Source of the DNA: Archivesica marissinica
Lineage: Eukaryota; Mollusca; Bivalvia; Venerida; Vesicomyidae
Direction of reading: 5' to 3'
Assembly: GCA_014843695.1 (NCBI GenBank)
Contig: CM026386.1
Coordinates: forward strand, 14,741,964 to 14,805,963
DNA length: 64,000 nt
Part shown: positions 32,540-43,900 of the stretch, piece after piece
Layout: each line of letters opens with the position of its first letter
How positions within the stretch are numbered: position 1 is the first letter of the stretch
Notes under the pieces: generated by a model
What the model saw: only the letters and a program-made list of their open reading frames with translations
Told to the model about the DNA's origin: nothing
Databases searched by the model: none
Translations under genes and position numbers: made by a program

Positions 32540-34130
32540 GTGTGCAAAATAAAAAAAGGTACAGCTATTGAGTTAAAAGCAGACAATTTTAATTTTGGAT
32601 TTCGCAACTGCCAACAAGTCAGATTGGGACTCACCTGTTTACATGTATTGTCAATCACCCTGACTTCATTCGCCACCTGTTTTCGAATATTTTTGTGAAT
32701 GATTGTTTGCTTGTTCATTGCTGTCAGTAACATGTGCTTGTTTATATGGTACACTCTAGAACTGCCAAACAGGAAAATGACTCAAGAACTAAAGAAAAAA
32801 GCTTACGTCAAGAAAAATTTCCTGAGATTGATACATGACATTCATGATTTTACCTGACGTTACACCCCCCTCACACACACCACGCAAAGGCCCACACCCA
32901 TGACCCAGACTCGCAAGCAAATAACGGACGCCGAGTCTGCCCAGGAAAGCTTGTCCCCGCAAGGCTTTTTAATTAATGAAACAGACATGTATATATCATA
33001 TTTCTGAGTGATACAGCATACTGAAGCCATTTCTAAATTAAACAGAGGATGCCACTGGCGTCAAGGAGGATCTAATACACATGCGTGCTTATCAGTAAGT
33101 GTTATACTTTATATCGTAAGTTTGATTTTGTCAACGTCATCTGTAAGTTGAATAATGAGATGACTATCGTGAATTTAGAGTCCATTGACAAGTTAGTAGG
33201 AATCGTACACAGTTACTGCCCCTTAAGCATATCAGCCATTTGCAAGAAATATAACTTACATTTTACAAGTTTTCTAATTTATGTAAATTTACAGATTCGA
33301 CTTCGAAACCTGGTCAGTCAGTTTTCAGTGATGTATACCCGTCAATCTATTTAATTAAGACACATGATACACTGCCAGTGTGGATACTAAGATTTTAATT
33401 GGTGTCTGGTCTTTTCGCACTAAATTATATACCAATATAGTAAATACCGTTTCGCACTGGGTCGTTTCGCCCTATGTAGTAGGTAATAGTGGTATTTGTG
33501 AGTAGTTTCGTCCAAAAATCAATGTATTCTCTGTATAATTGACAAGCTGTATTTATTGTCAATATATTCAAGTGTTCTGCTTTTCTATATCATTTCATGA
33601 AATAAAAATATTACGTTTGCCGGCCATGTGAATATGTAGAGCTCGATTTCGCAATATAGTCCTGCCCCAGCTTAACCAATTTTGCTGAGCAGATGATCAC
33701 CGTACCACTCATGCAATACTAAATGACTGTTTTAACCTTAGTATATAGTTATTTTTAACATTCTCTGTCTCAATTAATGAACGGGAAACTAGAGCGAAAT
33801 GACCTGGGACCATTTAATTAGCACTGCCTCATTCTGTCATTCATCAAATCCTACATTTCCAACAGTATATTTTGTCTTCTAAATTACAGTAATGTTTAAG
33901 AACAACATCGATTATTTTCCATGTGACAAGCCTCGGAAGACAGCCATGTTTGTTTACAATGTTCCTTTGAAGTTGCCCTACTCTCGAGGTGTCGCTATGA
34001 CTATGAGACCTTGGATGGTGTTACTATTAGTATAACGGAACATACAACTACAAACAACATTTAGATAAGCAGATATCAAAGTCATTGACTTCAGTAAAGC
34101 AGTTGGTAAGGTGTAGCCTATTACCATAAA
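32540..34130. other. Intergenic sequence with no supported gene
   Basis: It is AT-rich and mostly single copy. A fragment at 32870-32970 (GTCTGCCCAGGAAAGCTTGTCCCCGC, shortened) resembles the body of SINE family P. Open frames at 33085-33354 and 33978-34235 show no family signature or splice support. Confidence 0.45.
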
Positions 34131-34141
34131 CACATTATTAA

Positions 34142-34490
34142 CCCTTTCCCTCATAGAAGCACCCCTTGACGCCATTACCAATACGACATACATTGACAAT
34201 GTAGTAGACAAACCAATGTTCATAATAAAGGCCAAAATCTCATGTAGTCCCAGTAATATCTATGGAAGTGGGATAGATATGGCGACTACTTATCCACTGC
34301 ATGATAGCTAAATGGCTGTCATTTGTATGGAGATATAATAGTATATTTACCTAAATCTCTATGTAGTCCCAGTGATATCTATGGCGGTGGGATAGATATG
34401 ATGACTACTTATCCACTGCATGATAGCTAAATGGCTGTCGTTTATATGGAGATATAATAGTATATTAACCTAAATCTCTGAAGGAAAGGG
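34142..34490. mobile_element. TTAA-flanked MITE, family C, with internal duplication
   Basis: TTAA at 34138-34141 and 34491-34494, with termini CCCTTTCCCTCATAG and TGAAGGAAAGGG. The interior contains two direct copies (about 120-bp period) of ATGTAGTCCCAGTGATATCT through ATGGAGATATAATAGTATAT. Confidence 0.7.
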
Positions 34491-34512
34491 TTAAACTACA
34501 TAGGTTAGGTTA

Positions 34513-34580
34513 GCCTGGGAACAGGCGTCGATATATTTTGCCTGGTTATGCATAAATGATATAAACTGGGTCGGCTCATT
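34513..34580 (+). mobile_element. AGCCTGGG MITE, one end only
   Basis: AGCCTGGGAACAGGCGTCGA and TTTTGCCTGGTTATGCATAA match the left half of the 16599 and 32363 elements. The rest is lost. Confidence 0.55.
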
Positions 34581-34639
34581 TCTAAATTGACGTTCCCAGA
34601 AAGTTGTCGTTGATACCATGGTCAAGAATCAGACAACAT

Positions 34640-35440
34640 ACCACTTACCTGTCCTTTCTGGATTGTCCCATGATTCTGTTTAAGGAGAATGCTTATTTCT
34701 CGACTACCGTACATAAATAACCTACCGGATATTGTTAAACGTAAGGTGTGACTATTCGCTGGTGATACTGTCATATATTTAACAATCGAATCAACTACGA
34801 ATGCCCAAACCTTGCAAAAAGATCTACAGTGTCACTTGAAACCTGGGAACAGGATTGGTCATGGAATCAATCCTCCGGATAAATGTGAAGTACTAAGAAT
34901 TACCGCAAAAGAAAACCTGTAGTGTTCCCATACAAATTACACAACCTCTCATGGACCAAACACATTTAAACAATACAACACCAAAAGCTAAAAACTCCCT
35001 TCGTATAAAGTAATGTAAAAACTGGTTAAAGAAACATCATATAATACAACATATGTGAGCCTCCAATTAGAGTACTGTAAAATTTCCAACATACAAAAAT
35101 AGACCAAGTCCAAAGATCAGCTGCCAGATACATATATATATGCATCCATGGCAAAAATAGACCAAAATTTCCAACATACAAAAATAGACAAGTCCAAAGA
35201 TCAGCTGCCAGATACTTATATTATTTAATGACTATAATTATTATACCAGCAGCAAGACCAAAATGCTTGAAAACCTAAACTGGCAGACCCTTGAACAGTG
35301 ACGAAAAAACTTCAGTGCTGTCACCTTCCTTTATAATAAATAGCCTTGTGTTTGTTGACCAACACCATCTTGTCCACACTATAAACCTGAACTAACTAAT
35401 TCCATTTTCCAGGACACAATCTCACTTAAACTCTTTCTTT
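34640..35440 (+). pseudogene. Non-LTR reverse-transcriptase fossil
   Basis: Conceptual fragments in shifting frames read SRLPYINNLPDIVKRKV, then LFAGDTVIYLTIESTTNAQ, matching the reverse-transcriptase YINDLP and FADD regions of non-LTR elements, with the catalytic Asp pair reduced to GD. Later fragments resemble the thumb and C-terminal region (QRSAARY, NLNWQTL-like, HHLVHTIN). Multiple stops and shifts interrupt it. A 79-bp block (CCAACATACAAAAATAGAC to GCTGCCAGATAC) is duplicated at 35077 and 35156. It is a dead copy of an animal LINE. Confidence 0.7.
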
Positions 35441-35454
35441 CCTAGAAGTATATG

Positions 35455-35749
35455 CAGGGATCATTCTAGAGGGTGATGTGGGCGAAATTGTCGCCCTAGG
35501 CACCCTGACGTCGCCCTCGGGGGGCCCCACTTCTCACTAAAAATAAAATATTTTTTGGTTTTTACGATTTTCAAACAAAATGTTGTCTAGTAAGATACAC
35601 TGGCCCATTATAAAGCACTCCTTCTATTCAAATGTTGTATTTAATGGTTGTACTGTGCATTTTAACCCTATTTTGCAGAAGTATATTAAAGAACACCATT
35701 TAAGCGCTTTCTCACTTCTCCCAAATATTCTGACCTAGAATGAACCCTG
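35455..35749 (-). mobile_element. CAGGG-terminus element with 6-bp TSD, reverse
   Basis: Flanks TATATG (35449-35454) and TATACG (35750-35755). Termini CAGGGATCATTCTAGAG and CTAGAATGAACCCTG. It is well preserved and non-coding. Confidence 0.8.
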
Positions 35750-35759
35750 TATACGCCTA

Positions 35760-36050
35760 TGGAATAGTTCTCCTTTCAGTCTAGCCCCAGCTTATACATC
35801 TTTACTGAGTGGCTGCATCTCCAAAACTAATTCTAATATAAGATAAGAGTTTTTAATAGTTTTGTAGAATTTTGATCTATCTTAGCTTTGCACCTAAAAC
35901 TTATTTCTTATTAATTAGTGTAACTTATTTCTTATTAATTACTTACTGTTCCCAGACAGCGCACCTGCTAGCTAAACGATTATCAACGGACAGCAGTATA
36001 ACATAGAGAATCATTCAGCTTCATACCCTGGAAAAGAACTATGAAACTAC
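35760..36050. other. Unassigned intergenic sequence
   Basis: No feature beyond a short direct repeat of TTATTTCTTATTAATTA near 35900-35940. Confidence 0.4.
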
Positions 36051-36059
36051 TTATATTAA

Positions 36060-36292
36060 TCCTTTCAACACCACAGACCTCTAAATAGGCTTATAAAAAG
36101 TGTAGATCCAGATGAGCCGGCTCGTGACGAGCCGTCTCATCAGGATCTGCACTTTTTGCCAGTGATATGACTATTTTTAGACATAATTACCCATTTTGAT
36201 AAATGAACTTGTCCAAATGTGATTTTCTGATTCATTTATTGGTTTATGAATATCATGGACCAGTCCATGTGAGTTACTTGGTGTTGAATGGG
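36060..36292. mobile_element. piggyBac-like MITE, family A
   Basis: TTAA at 36056-36059 and 36293-36296. The left terminus is TCCTTTCAACACCA (first C mutated). It is very close in sequence to the nested copy at 26200. Confidence 0.8.
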
Positions 36293-36299
36293 TTAAGCA

Positions 36300-36635
36300 G
36301 CACTGAAACATTTCATAATCTATTTCATTTGACATAAAAATCCATTTAAAAAATGTCCCCCCCCCCTCCCAAAGATTGTTACAGAACCTAACCAATATTA
36401 AATATGGCGTAGTGATGTCCTCTTAATTTTTTGCGCTCTTCAAGTCATTTATTTCCATATTTAACCCAGACATGTGATCTAAACAATAATTTATTCTTGA
36501 AACTGGGTCATCAGACGATATCAAAATATTGGGATTGTTTGATTATTGTAAGTTCACTGTAAATAGAGATATATATGAAGGGTGTAAGCGAGGCTAGTTT
36601 CTATAGTCAAATTTAGTAACTCGCTCCTTTCAGTA
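36300..36635. other. Unassigned intergenic sequence
   Basis: A C-run at 36356-36369 and AT-rich sequence; nothing else recognised. Confidence 0.4.
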
Positions 36636-36642
36636 TCGGTAA

Positions 36643-36937
36643 CGTGTGTGTGTTACGTTTATTTATCGTCGCTACCAGTTGCCCATATGAGCGACGCCTC
36701 CTGAAGAGATTAGTCATTTTAGATTTTTGGAGGATAGTGCAATGATACAGACAGAGACCCATTCCAGAGTCTCCTCTGGTTCTTTTACGTGCAAGGTGTA
36801 AAGCACCGACACAAGACCTTGGTTTAACGTCCCATCTGAAAGACTGTTAATTGTATTAGGGTCAGACAGGGGATCGAACCTGCGATCCCTGGATTACCAG
36901 TCCAGCGTGTTACCACTGGACTACAGATCCGTCTGTG
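36643..36937 (-). mobile_element. SINE family T, reverse, full length
   Basis: From GTGTTACGTTTATTTATCG to ACAGATCCGTCTGTGATCGG. GATCGGTAACGT downstream echoes the upstream flank TATCGGTAACGT (36634), a probable target-site duplication of about 11 bp. Confidence 0.85.
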
Positions 36938-37169
36938 ATCGGTAACGTACCACCGTTTTTGATATTTATACTGGCCCTGTGTTTTACGATAGCATTTACG
37001 TACGGTCGAGTAAACCTTTGATGTGGTACAGACGATTTTGTCATTCGCTTGAACAAAGCGGTGGCCGAATAAAATTTGATCTCGAGAATTTGGGCCCATC
37101 GAGAACATACGAGAAGCCACTATAGATGTAGTTGCCTGTTTGGAACCCATTAGCAAACAAAAGCCGACA

Positions 37170-37478
37170 AGTACTAGAAAATGTTCAGCATAGAGGAAGA
37201 AGAATAGTATCAGAACTTCGAGGTTTATCATACAAGCAAATACTGGAGAAACTAAACATTCCATCATTCAGAACTTCGAGGTTTACAAGCAAATACTGGA
37301 GAAACTAAACATTCCATCATGCAGAACTTCGAGGTTTGCAAGCAAATACTGGAGAAACTAAACCTTCCATCATGCAGAACTTCGAGGTTTACAAGCAAAT
37401 ACTGGAGAAACTATACGTTCCATCATTCAGAACTTCGAGGTTTACAAGCAAATACTGGAGAAACTATACGTTCCATCA
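37170..37478 (+). repeat. 53-bp tandem repeat grown from a transposase-like HTH fossil
   Basis: The first unit reads in one frame RGRRIVSELRGLSYKQILEK (about 37190-37250), resembling the N-terminal helix-turn-helix of Tc1/mariner transposases. CAGAACTTCGAGGTTTACAA through CTAAACATTCCATCAT then repeats about four more times with a 53-bp period. The transposase resemblance is weak; the repeat itself is clear. Confidence 0.6.
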
Positions 37479-37795
37479 TTGTTCTATAGATGAAGACTTG
37501 TTGGACGGCTAGATATCCGTTATAGGGCAGACTAACCGACTGGCTACCAGAAAGCTAAGCACTTCAATTAAAGTATTTGAAAACCTGTTTTCATTAGTCA
37601 TGTAAATAACTAAGGAAATAGGTAACCGTACAAGCAGATTGCTTTCTCCTCAATCCTACATGTATGTACATAATATTTATACTTGACTATGTTTATTCAA
37701 AGAAATAAAAATTGTTTAAACTAAGTAACTAATCCATTATATATCCTATCCAGATTCATTCTTGGCAAGTAGGAAACCTCCTGTAGACAAAGAAA

Positions 37796-37915
37796 ATGGC
37801 GTCACAAAAATACGCAACAAATAATCTGCACAAGAGAGCTACAAAGGCAGTCATTGTTGGTGCACTATTATTGAAAAAGCGGACAAGTGATGAAACTGAA
37901 CATAAGGAAGAACAG
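37796..37915 (+). CDS. Zinc-finger gene exon 1 (40 codons)
   Basis: It starts at ATG in AGAAAATGGCGTC, a good Kozak context, and ends at AACAG/GTACAT in phase 0. It reads MASQKYATNNLHKRATKAVI, then VGALLLKKRTSDETEHKEEQ. Exon 2 also begins in phase 0, which supports the join. No upstream coding exon was recognised. Confidence 0.65.
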
Positions 37916-40900
37916 GTACATCTTATGCTGAACTGTGTGTGTGTTTTACGTTTATTTATCGTCGCTACGGGTTGCCCATATGAGCGACGCCTCCTGAAGA
38001 GATTAGTCATTTTAGATTTTGGAGGATAGTGCATGATACAGACAGAGACTCATTCCAGAGTCTCCTCTGGTTCTTTTACATGCACGGTGTAAAGCACCGA
38101 CATGAGACCTCGGTTTAACGTCCCATCTGAAAGACTGTTAATTTTATTAGGGTCAGACGGGGGATCGAACCTGCGATCCCTGGATTACCAGTCCAGTTAT
38201 GCTGAAGCAATTTCTAAGTTAATTATATAGGGTTACGAGGTTGCTGTTCGATTAACACAGTCGGTAGCATGCTTGCTTCTCAGCAATGCAGCATGGGTTC
38301 GATTCTCGGAACAGGAAGTATGTGAGTTGGTACGGAGGTTGCCAAATCGGACCGGTCTGTCTTCTCTGGGTACTCCAATTTCCTTCCATACAATTTGACA
38401 AATGAACACATATTCGCTTTCAGCCAAGCCAACGAGAGTGATTAATGTAAGTTGTTAACCCATTCAACACCAAGTAACTGACATGGACTGGTCCATGATA
38501 TTGTTAGACCAATAAATGAATCAGAAAATTACATTTGGACCAGTTCATTTATCAAAATGGGTAATTTTGTCTAAAAATAGTAATATTACTGGCAAAAAGT
38601 GCAGATCCTGATGAGACGGCTCATCACGAGCCGGCTTATCTGGATCTACACTTTTTGTAAGCCTATTTAGAGGTCTGTGGTGTTGTAAGTTGTTAAAGCT
38701 TAAATAAATAATGTTTATACTTTTCTTGTATAACGATATTGCTTAGCAACAACAAATCTAACTATTCTACCACAAGGCCACTGCCACAAACAGTGTGCAT
38801 GCGTTATTTTCTCAGGAGCTGTTTAAATATGGGCATGAGCCATATCAAACCAGAAAACGTGATATCAAATCAGAAAATGTGATATCAAATCAGAAAACGT
38901 GATCTGATTTGAAAACATGATATCAAATCAGAAAACGTGATATCAAATCAGAAAACGTGATATCAACTCAGAAAACGTGATATCAAATCAGAAAACGTGA
39001 TATCCTACTGGAAAACACAGTGTATCAACCTGAGTGGTAAGACTGGTAGTAACGGCCAAAAATATAAGTATTAAACAATATTTCTTACTAATAACTGCAA
39101 ATAGTATAACTGTGTTGTTGTCATTTGGCTTTCAAGTCACACACAGTGATTAGGTCACATTAATTAGCATGATTTTGCTATTGTATTTTGTTGAAGAAAC
39201 ACCCCGTGTGCCCAACCACGTAGTCTTTCAGATGGGCACCCAGATAGAACCAATGACCTTCCACATGGAAGAGTTCGACAATTCTGGTTGGATATCAAAC
39301 TTATAATTAAGAAGTATATTCATGAAATGCAGTACTGTTTTCAGGGTACTGTTACCAGAGGCAAGAGACGAAGACAAAGACAATTGAAAGAAGGTCAGGT
39401 TAAACAAGGTGTAAGGAGAATGAATAGAATAATTAAAGTGAACAAATCTGATGACTTTGAATATGAAAGTAATAGAGTAAAAGTGAAAATAGAAGAGAGA
39501 AGAAGTATGCCTTTTGAACCTGATAAACGTGAGAATATTCAGAATAGTAACATGAAGAAAATATGTAAATCAGCCTCTTCTACTGGCCGTAAAGTGACAC
39601 AGCTAAGGAAAGGTGAAGGTGATTCAGGTGATTTAAATGATCAGAAAAGAAAGAGACCACCTACAGAACGATTGGATAATTTAGTAACAGCATTTAGTAA
39701 TTGGAAAAATGTTGGTAAGATGAGATGTAGGAAATCATGTAAAGATGACATAGATATTAATGAAACTGGAAGAAAGACTAATGTCAACAAAATTGGAAAT
39801 AAGACAGAACGTAAAAACAAATGGAAGGTTAGGAAGAAGGGTGAAGAAAGAACTGATATAGAGGGTGATCAAACTGAGACTATTGAAACAAGTACAAGCA
39901 AAAGAAAGATTATTAAGATAGGTGTACAGACGACTGAAGATATGGATGGTGATAAAACTGAAACTGTTGAAGCAAATTCAAGCAAACAAAAGGTTATGAC
40001 GATAAGTATAGGAACGACTGAAAATAAAAATATTGTAAAAATTAAAGCTGTTGAAGCAAATACTGGCAAAAGAAACATACTAAAAATGTATGTACAACAT
40101 ACTGAAGATATAGGCAGTGATAAAATTGAAGGTATTAAAATGAATAAAGCAAACAAATATAAGAGGAGTGCCAGGAATATCAAGAAAAAGATTGATGATA
40201 ATTTTATATATGATAACACTATTGAAACTGGAAAAGATGCTGAACATAATGAAAGTGAATTAAATACTTCCGGTTCTAGTCTTGGTGAAGAAATAACACA
40301 AGAAAGCAGTAAATTAAAGCTAAAGGGAGATAACAAGCATGCTGATATCAAGCAAAGTTCCAGTCAAACAGATGAAGAACATTTACAGAGCAAATCTGAT
40401 TTTAATGATAAGTCAATCCGTGGAAATGAACATTTTAAAGTTCTGTTTGACATCAAAAAAGAAAAAATTGACCGTGGTGATAAATTAATTGGATCAAATG
40501 AATGTGAACTTAATACTAAAGATGATGACAACTTAACTGAATCAAAAAATGGAGAACTAAGTGACAATGAGTGTATCTCAGAGACAGCAACAACAGAAAG
40601 AACTGTGGAAAGAATTGAGGAGAATGAAAGTCACAGAAAAGCACAACTATCTATTGTGTGTGCATTTTGTGATGTGTCTGTTGCAACTCGAAAACAAATG
40701 AAGATACATTTGAAAATAGAACATTCTTCTGTGGCAGAAGAACTTCAGTTGTATAAATGTACTTACGAAGGTTGTTCAAAAGTATTCAGTCGGTTACCAA
40801 ACTGTAAAAAGCATATCGACGGAGTCCACTTAAATTTGCGAAAGTTCAGGTGTGAAGTCTGTAAATTTAAGTTTAAAACAGCCAGCTCACTAAAAATGCA

Positions 40901-43900
40901 CACGGTTGCTCGACATCCGGTTGATGAAGACAGTAAGACGTTCAAGTGTCAGGTGTGTGAAAAGACATTCTTGAGAAAAGCTGGCCTCCAGTTACATGAA
41001 AGTTTGCACACAAACATAAAAAGTTACACCTGTGAATTTAAAGGTTGTGGAAAATCATTTAGGTAAGAAAATCTGAAAACGTATTACTTGTAGTTTGTGA
41101 ATCAACCAAGTCTGGTAGCATTGATTTATGTTTTGTAGAATTACCGGTAGTACATGCAAATATGAATTTCTACAATACCTCCATACCGGTAAACCATATC
41201 TAGAGCCCTGTCTTAGTGACACCCCTCTCATACAAGGACCCTCATAAAAATGAACACTACCTAGAGGCCAAAAGCGACCACCTCTTGTACAAGTGAGCCA
41301 TGTAGATGCTGAGGTGGGACACCTCATACTAGTGAACAATATACTCGGCCCAAGGTGGGACACCTCATACCAGTGAATAATATACTCGGCCCAAGGTGGT
41401 ACACCTCATACCAGTGAACAATATACTAGGCCCAAGGTGGGACACCTCATACCAGTGAACAATATACTCGGCCCAAGGTGGGACACCTCATACCAGTGAA
41501 CAATATACTCGGCCCAAGGTGGTACACCTCATACCAGTAAACAATATACTCGGCCCAAGGTGGGACACCTCATACCAGTGAACAATATCCTCATCCCAAG
41601 GTGGGACACCTCATACCAGTGAACAATATCCCTGGCCCAAGGTGGGACACCTCATACCAGTGAACAATATCCTCATCCCAAGGTGGGACACCTCATACCA
41701 GTGAACAATATCCTCATCCCAAGGTGGTACACCTCATACCAGGGAACAATATACTCGGCCCAAGGTGGTACACCTCATACCAGTGAACAATATCCTCATC
41801 CCAAGGTGGGACACCTCATACCAGTGAACAATATCCTCATCCCAAGGTGGTACACCTCATACCAGGGAACAATATACTCGGCCCAAGGTGGTACACCTCA
41901 TACCAGTGAACAATATCCTCATCCCAAGGTGGTACACCTCATACCAGGGAACAATATCCTCGTCCCAAGGTGGTACACCTCATACCAGTGAACAATATCC
42001 TCATCCCAAGGTGGTACACCTCATACCAGTGAACAATATACTCGGCCCAAGGTAGTACACCTCATACCAGTGAACAATATACTCGGCCCAAGGTGGGACA
42101 CCTCATACCAGTGAACAATATACTTGGCCCAAGGTGGTAAACCTCATACCAGTGAACAATATCCCTGGCCCAAGGTGGGACACCTCACACCCGTGAACAA
42201 TATCCTCGACCCAAGGAAGGACACCTCATACCAGTGCACAATGTCCTCGGCCCAAGGTAGGACACCTCATACCAGTGCACAATGTCCTCGGCCCAAGGTG
42301 GGACACCTCATACCAGTGCACAATGTCCTCGGCCCAAGGTGGGACACCTCATACCCGTGAACAATGTCCTCGGCCCAAGTGGGACACCTCATACCCGTGA
42401 ACAATGTCCTCAGCCCAAGTGGGACACCTCATACCCGTGAACAATATCCCTGGCCCAAGGTTGGACACCTCATACCAGTGAACAATATCCCTGGCCCAAG
42501 GTGGGACACCTCATACCAGTGAACAATATCCACGGCCCAAGGTGGGACACCTCATACCAGTGAACAATATCCTAGGCCCAAGGTGGGACACCTCATACCA
42601 ATGAACAATATCCTAGGCCCAAGGTGGGACACCTCATACCCGTGAACAATATCCTAGGCCCAAGGTGGGACACCTCATACCAATGACCAATATCCCCAGC
42701 CCAAAGTGGGACACCTCATACCAGTGAACAATATATTAGGCCCAAGGTGGGACACCTCATACCAGTGAACAATATCCTAGGCCCAAGGTGGGACACCTCA
42801 TACCAATGAACAATATCCTAGGCCCAAGGTGGGACACCTCATACCCGTGAACAATATCCTAGGCCCAAGGTGGGACACCTCATACCAATGAACAATATCC
42901 CCAGCCCAAAGTGGGACACCTCATACCAATGAACAATATCCTAGGCCCGAGGTGAGACACCTCATACCAGTGAACAATATCCTCGGCCCAAGGTGGGACA
43001 CCTCATACCAGTGGTCAATATACTCGGCCCAAGGTGGGACACCTCATACCAGTGAACAATATCCTCGGCCCAAGGTGGGACACCTCATTCCAGTGAACAA
43101 TATCCTAGGCCCAAGGTGGGACACCTCATACCAGTGAACAATATCCTCGGCCCAAGGTGGGACACCTCATACCAATGAACAATATCCTAGGCCCGAGGTT
43201 GGACACCTCATACCAGTGAACAATATACTCGGCCCAAGGTGGTACACCTCATACCAGTGAACAATATACTCGGCCCAAGGTGGTACACCTCATACCAGTG
43301 AACAATATACGGGGTGGTTCGGCCCAAGGTGGTACACCTCATACCAGTCAATATACTCGGCCCAAGGTGGTACACCTCATACCAGTGAACATATCCTCAT
43401 CCCAAGGTGGTACACCTCATACCAGTGAACAATATACTCGGCCCAAGGTGGTACACCTCATACCATGAACAATATACTCGGCCCAAGGTGGTACACCTCA
43501 TACCAGTGAACAATATACTCGGCCCAAGGTGGTACACCTCATACCAGTGAACAATATCCTCGGCCCAAGGTGGTACACCTCATACCAGTGAACAATATAC
43601 TCGGCCCAAGGTGGGACACCTCATACCAGTGAACAATATCCTCGGCCCAAGGTGGGACACCTCATACCAGTGAACAATATCCTCATCCCAAGGTGGTACA
43701 CCTCATACCAGTGAACAATATCCTCGGCCCAAGGTGGTACACCTCATACCAGTGAACAATATACTCGGCCCAAGGTGGTACACCTCATACCAGTGAACAA
43801 TATCCTCGGCCCAAGGTGGTACAACTCATACCAGTGAACAATGTCCTAGGCCCAAGGTGGGACACCTCATACCAGTGAACAATATCCGGCCCAAGGTGGG

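Noticed and set aside
33978..34235. Minus-strand open frame resembling a membrane segment
   Set aside because: It overlaps the left end of a TTAA-flanked MITE and has no splice or homology support.
36824..37267. Minus-strand open frame of 147 codons
   Set aside because: It runs through SINE T head sequence and a tandem repeat.
39869..40945. Antisense open frames opposite zinc-finger exon 2
   Set aside because: They are shadows of the coding strand, with no family signature.
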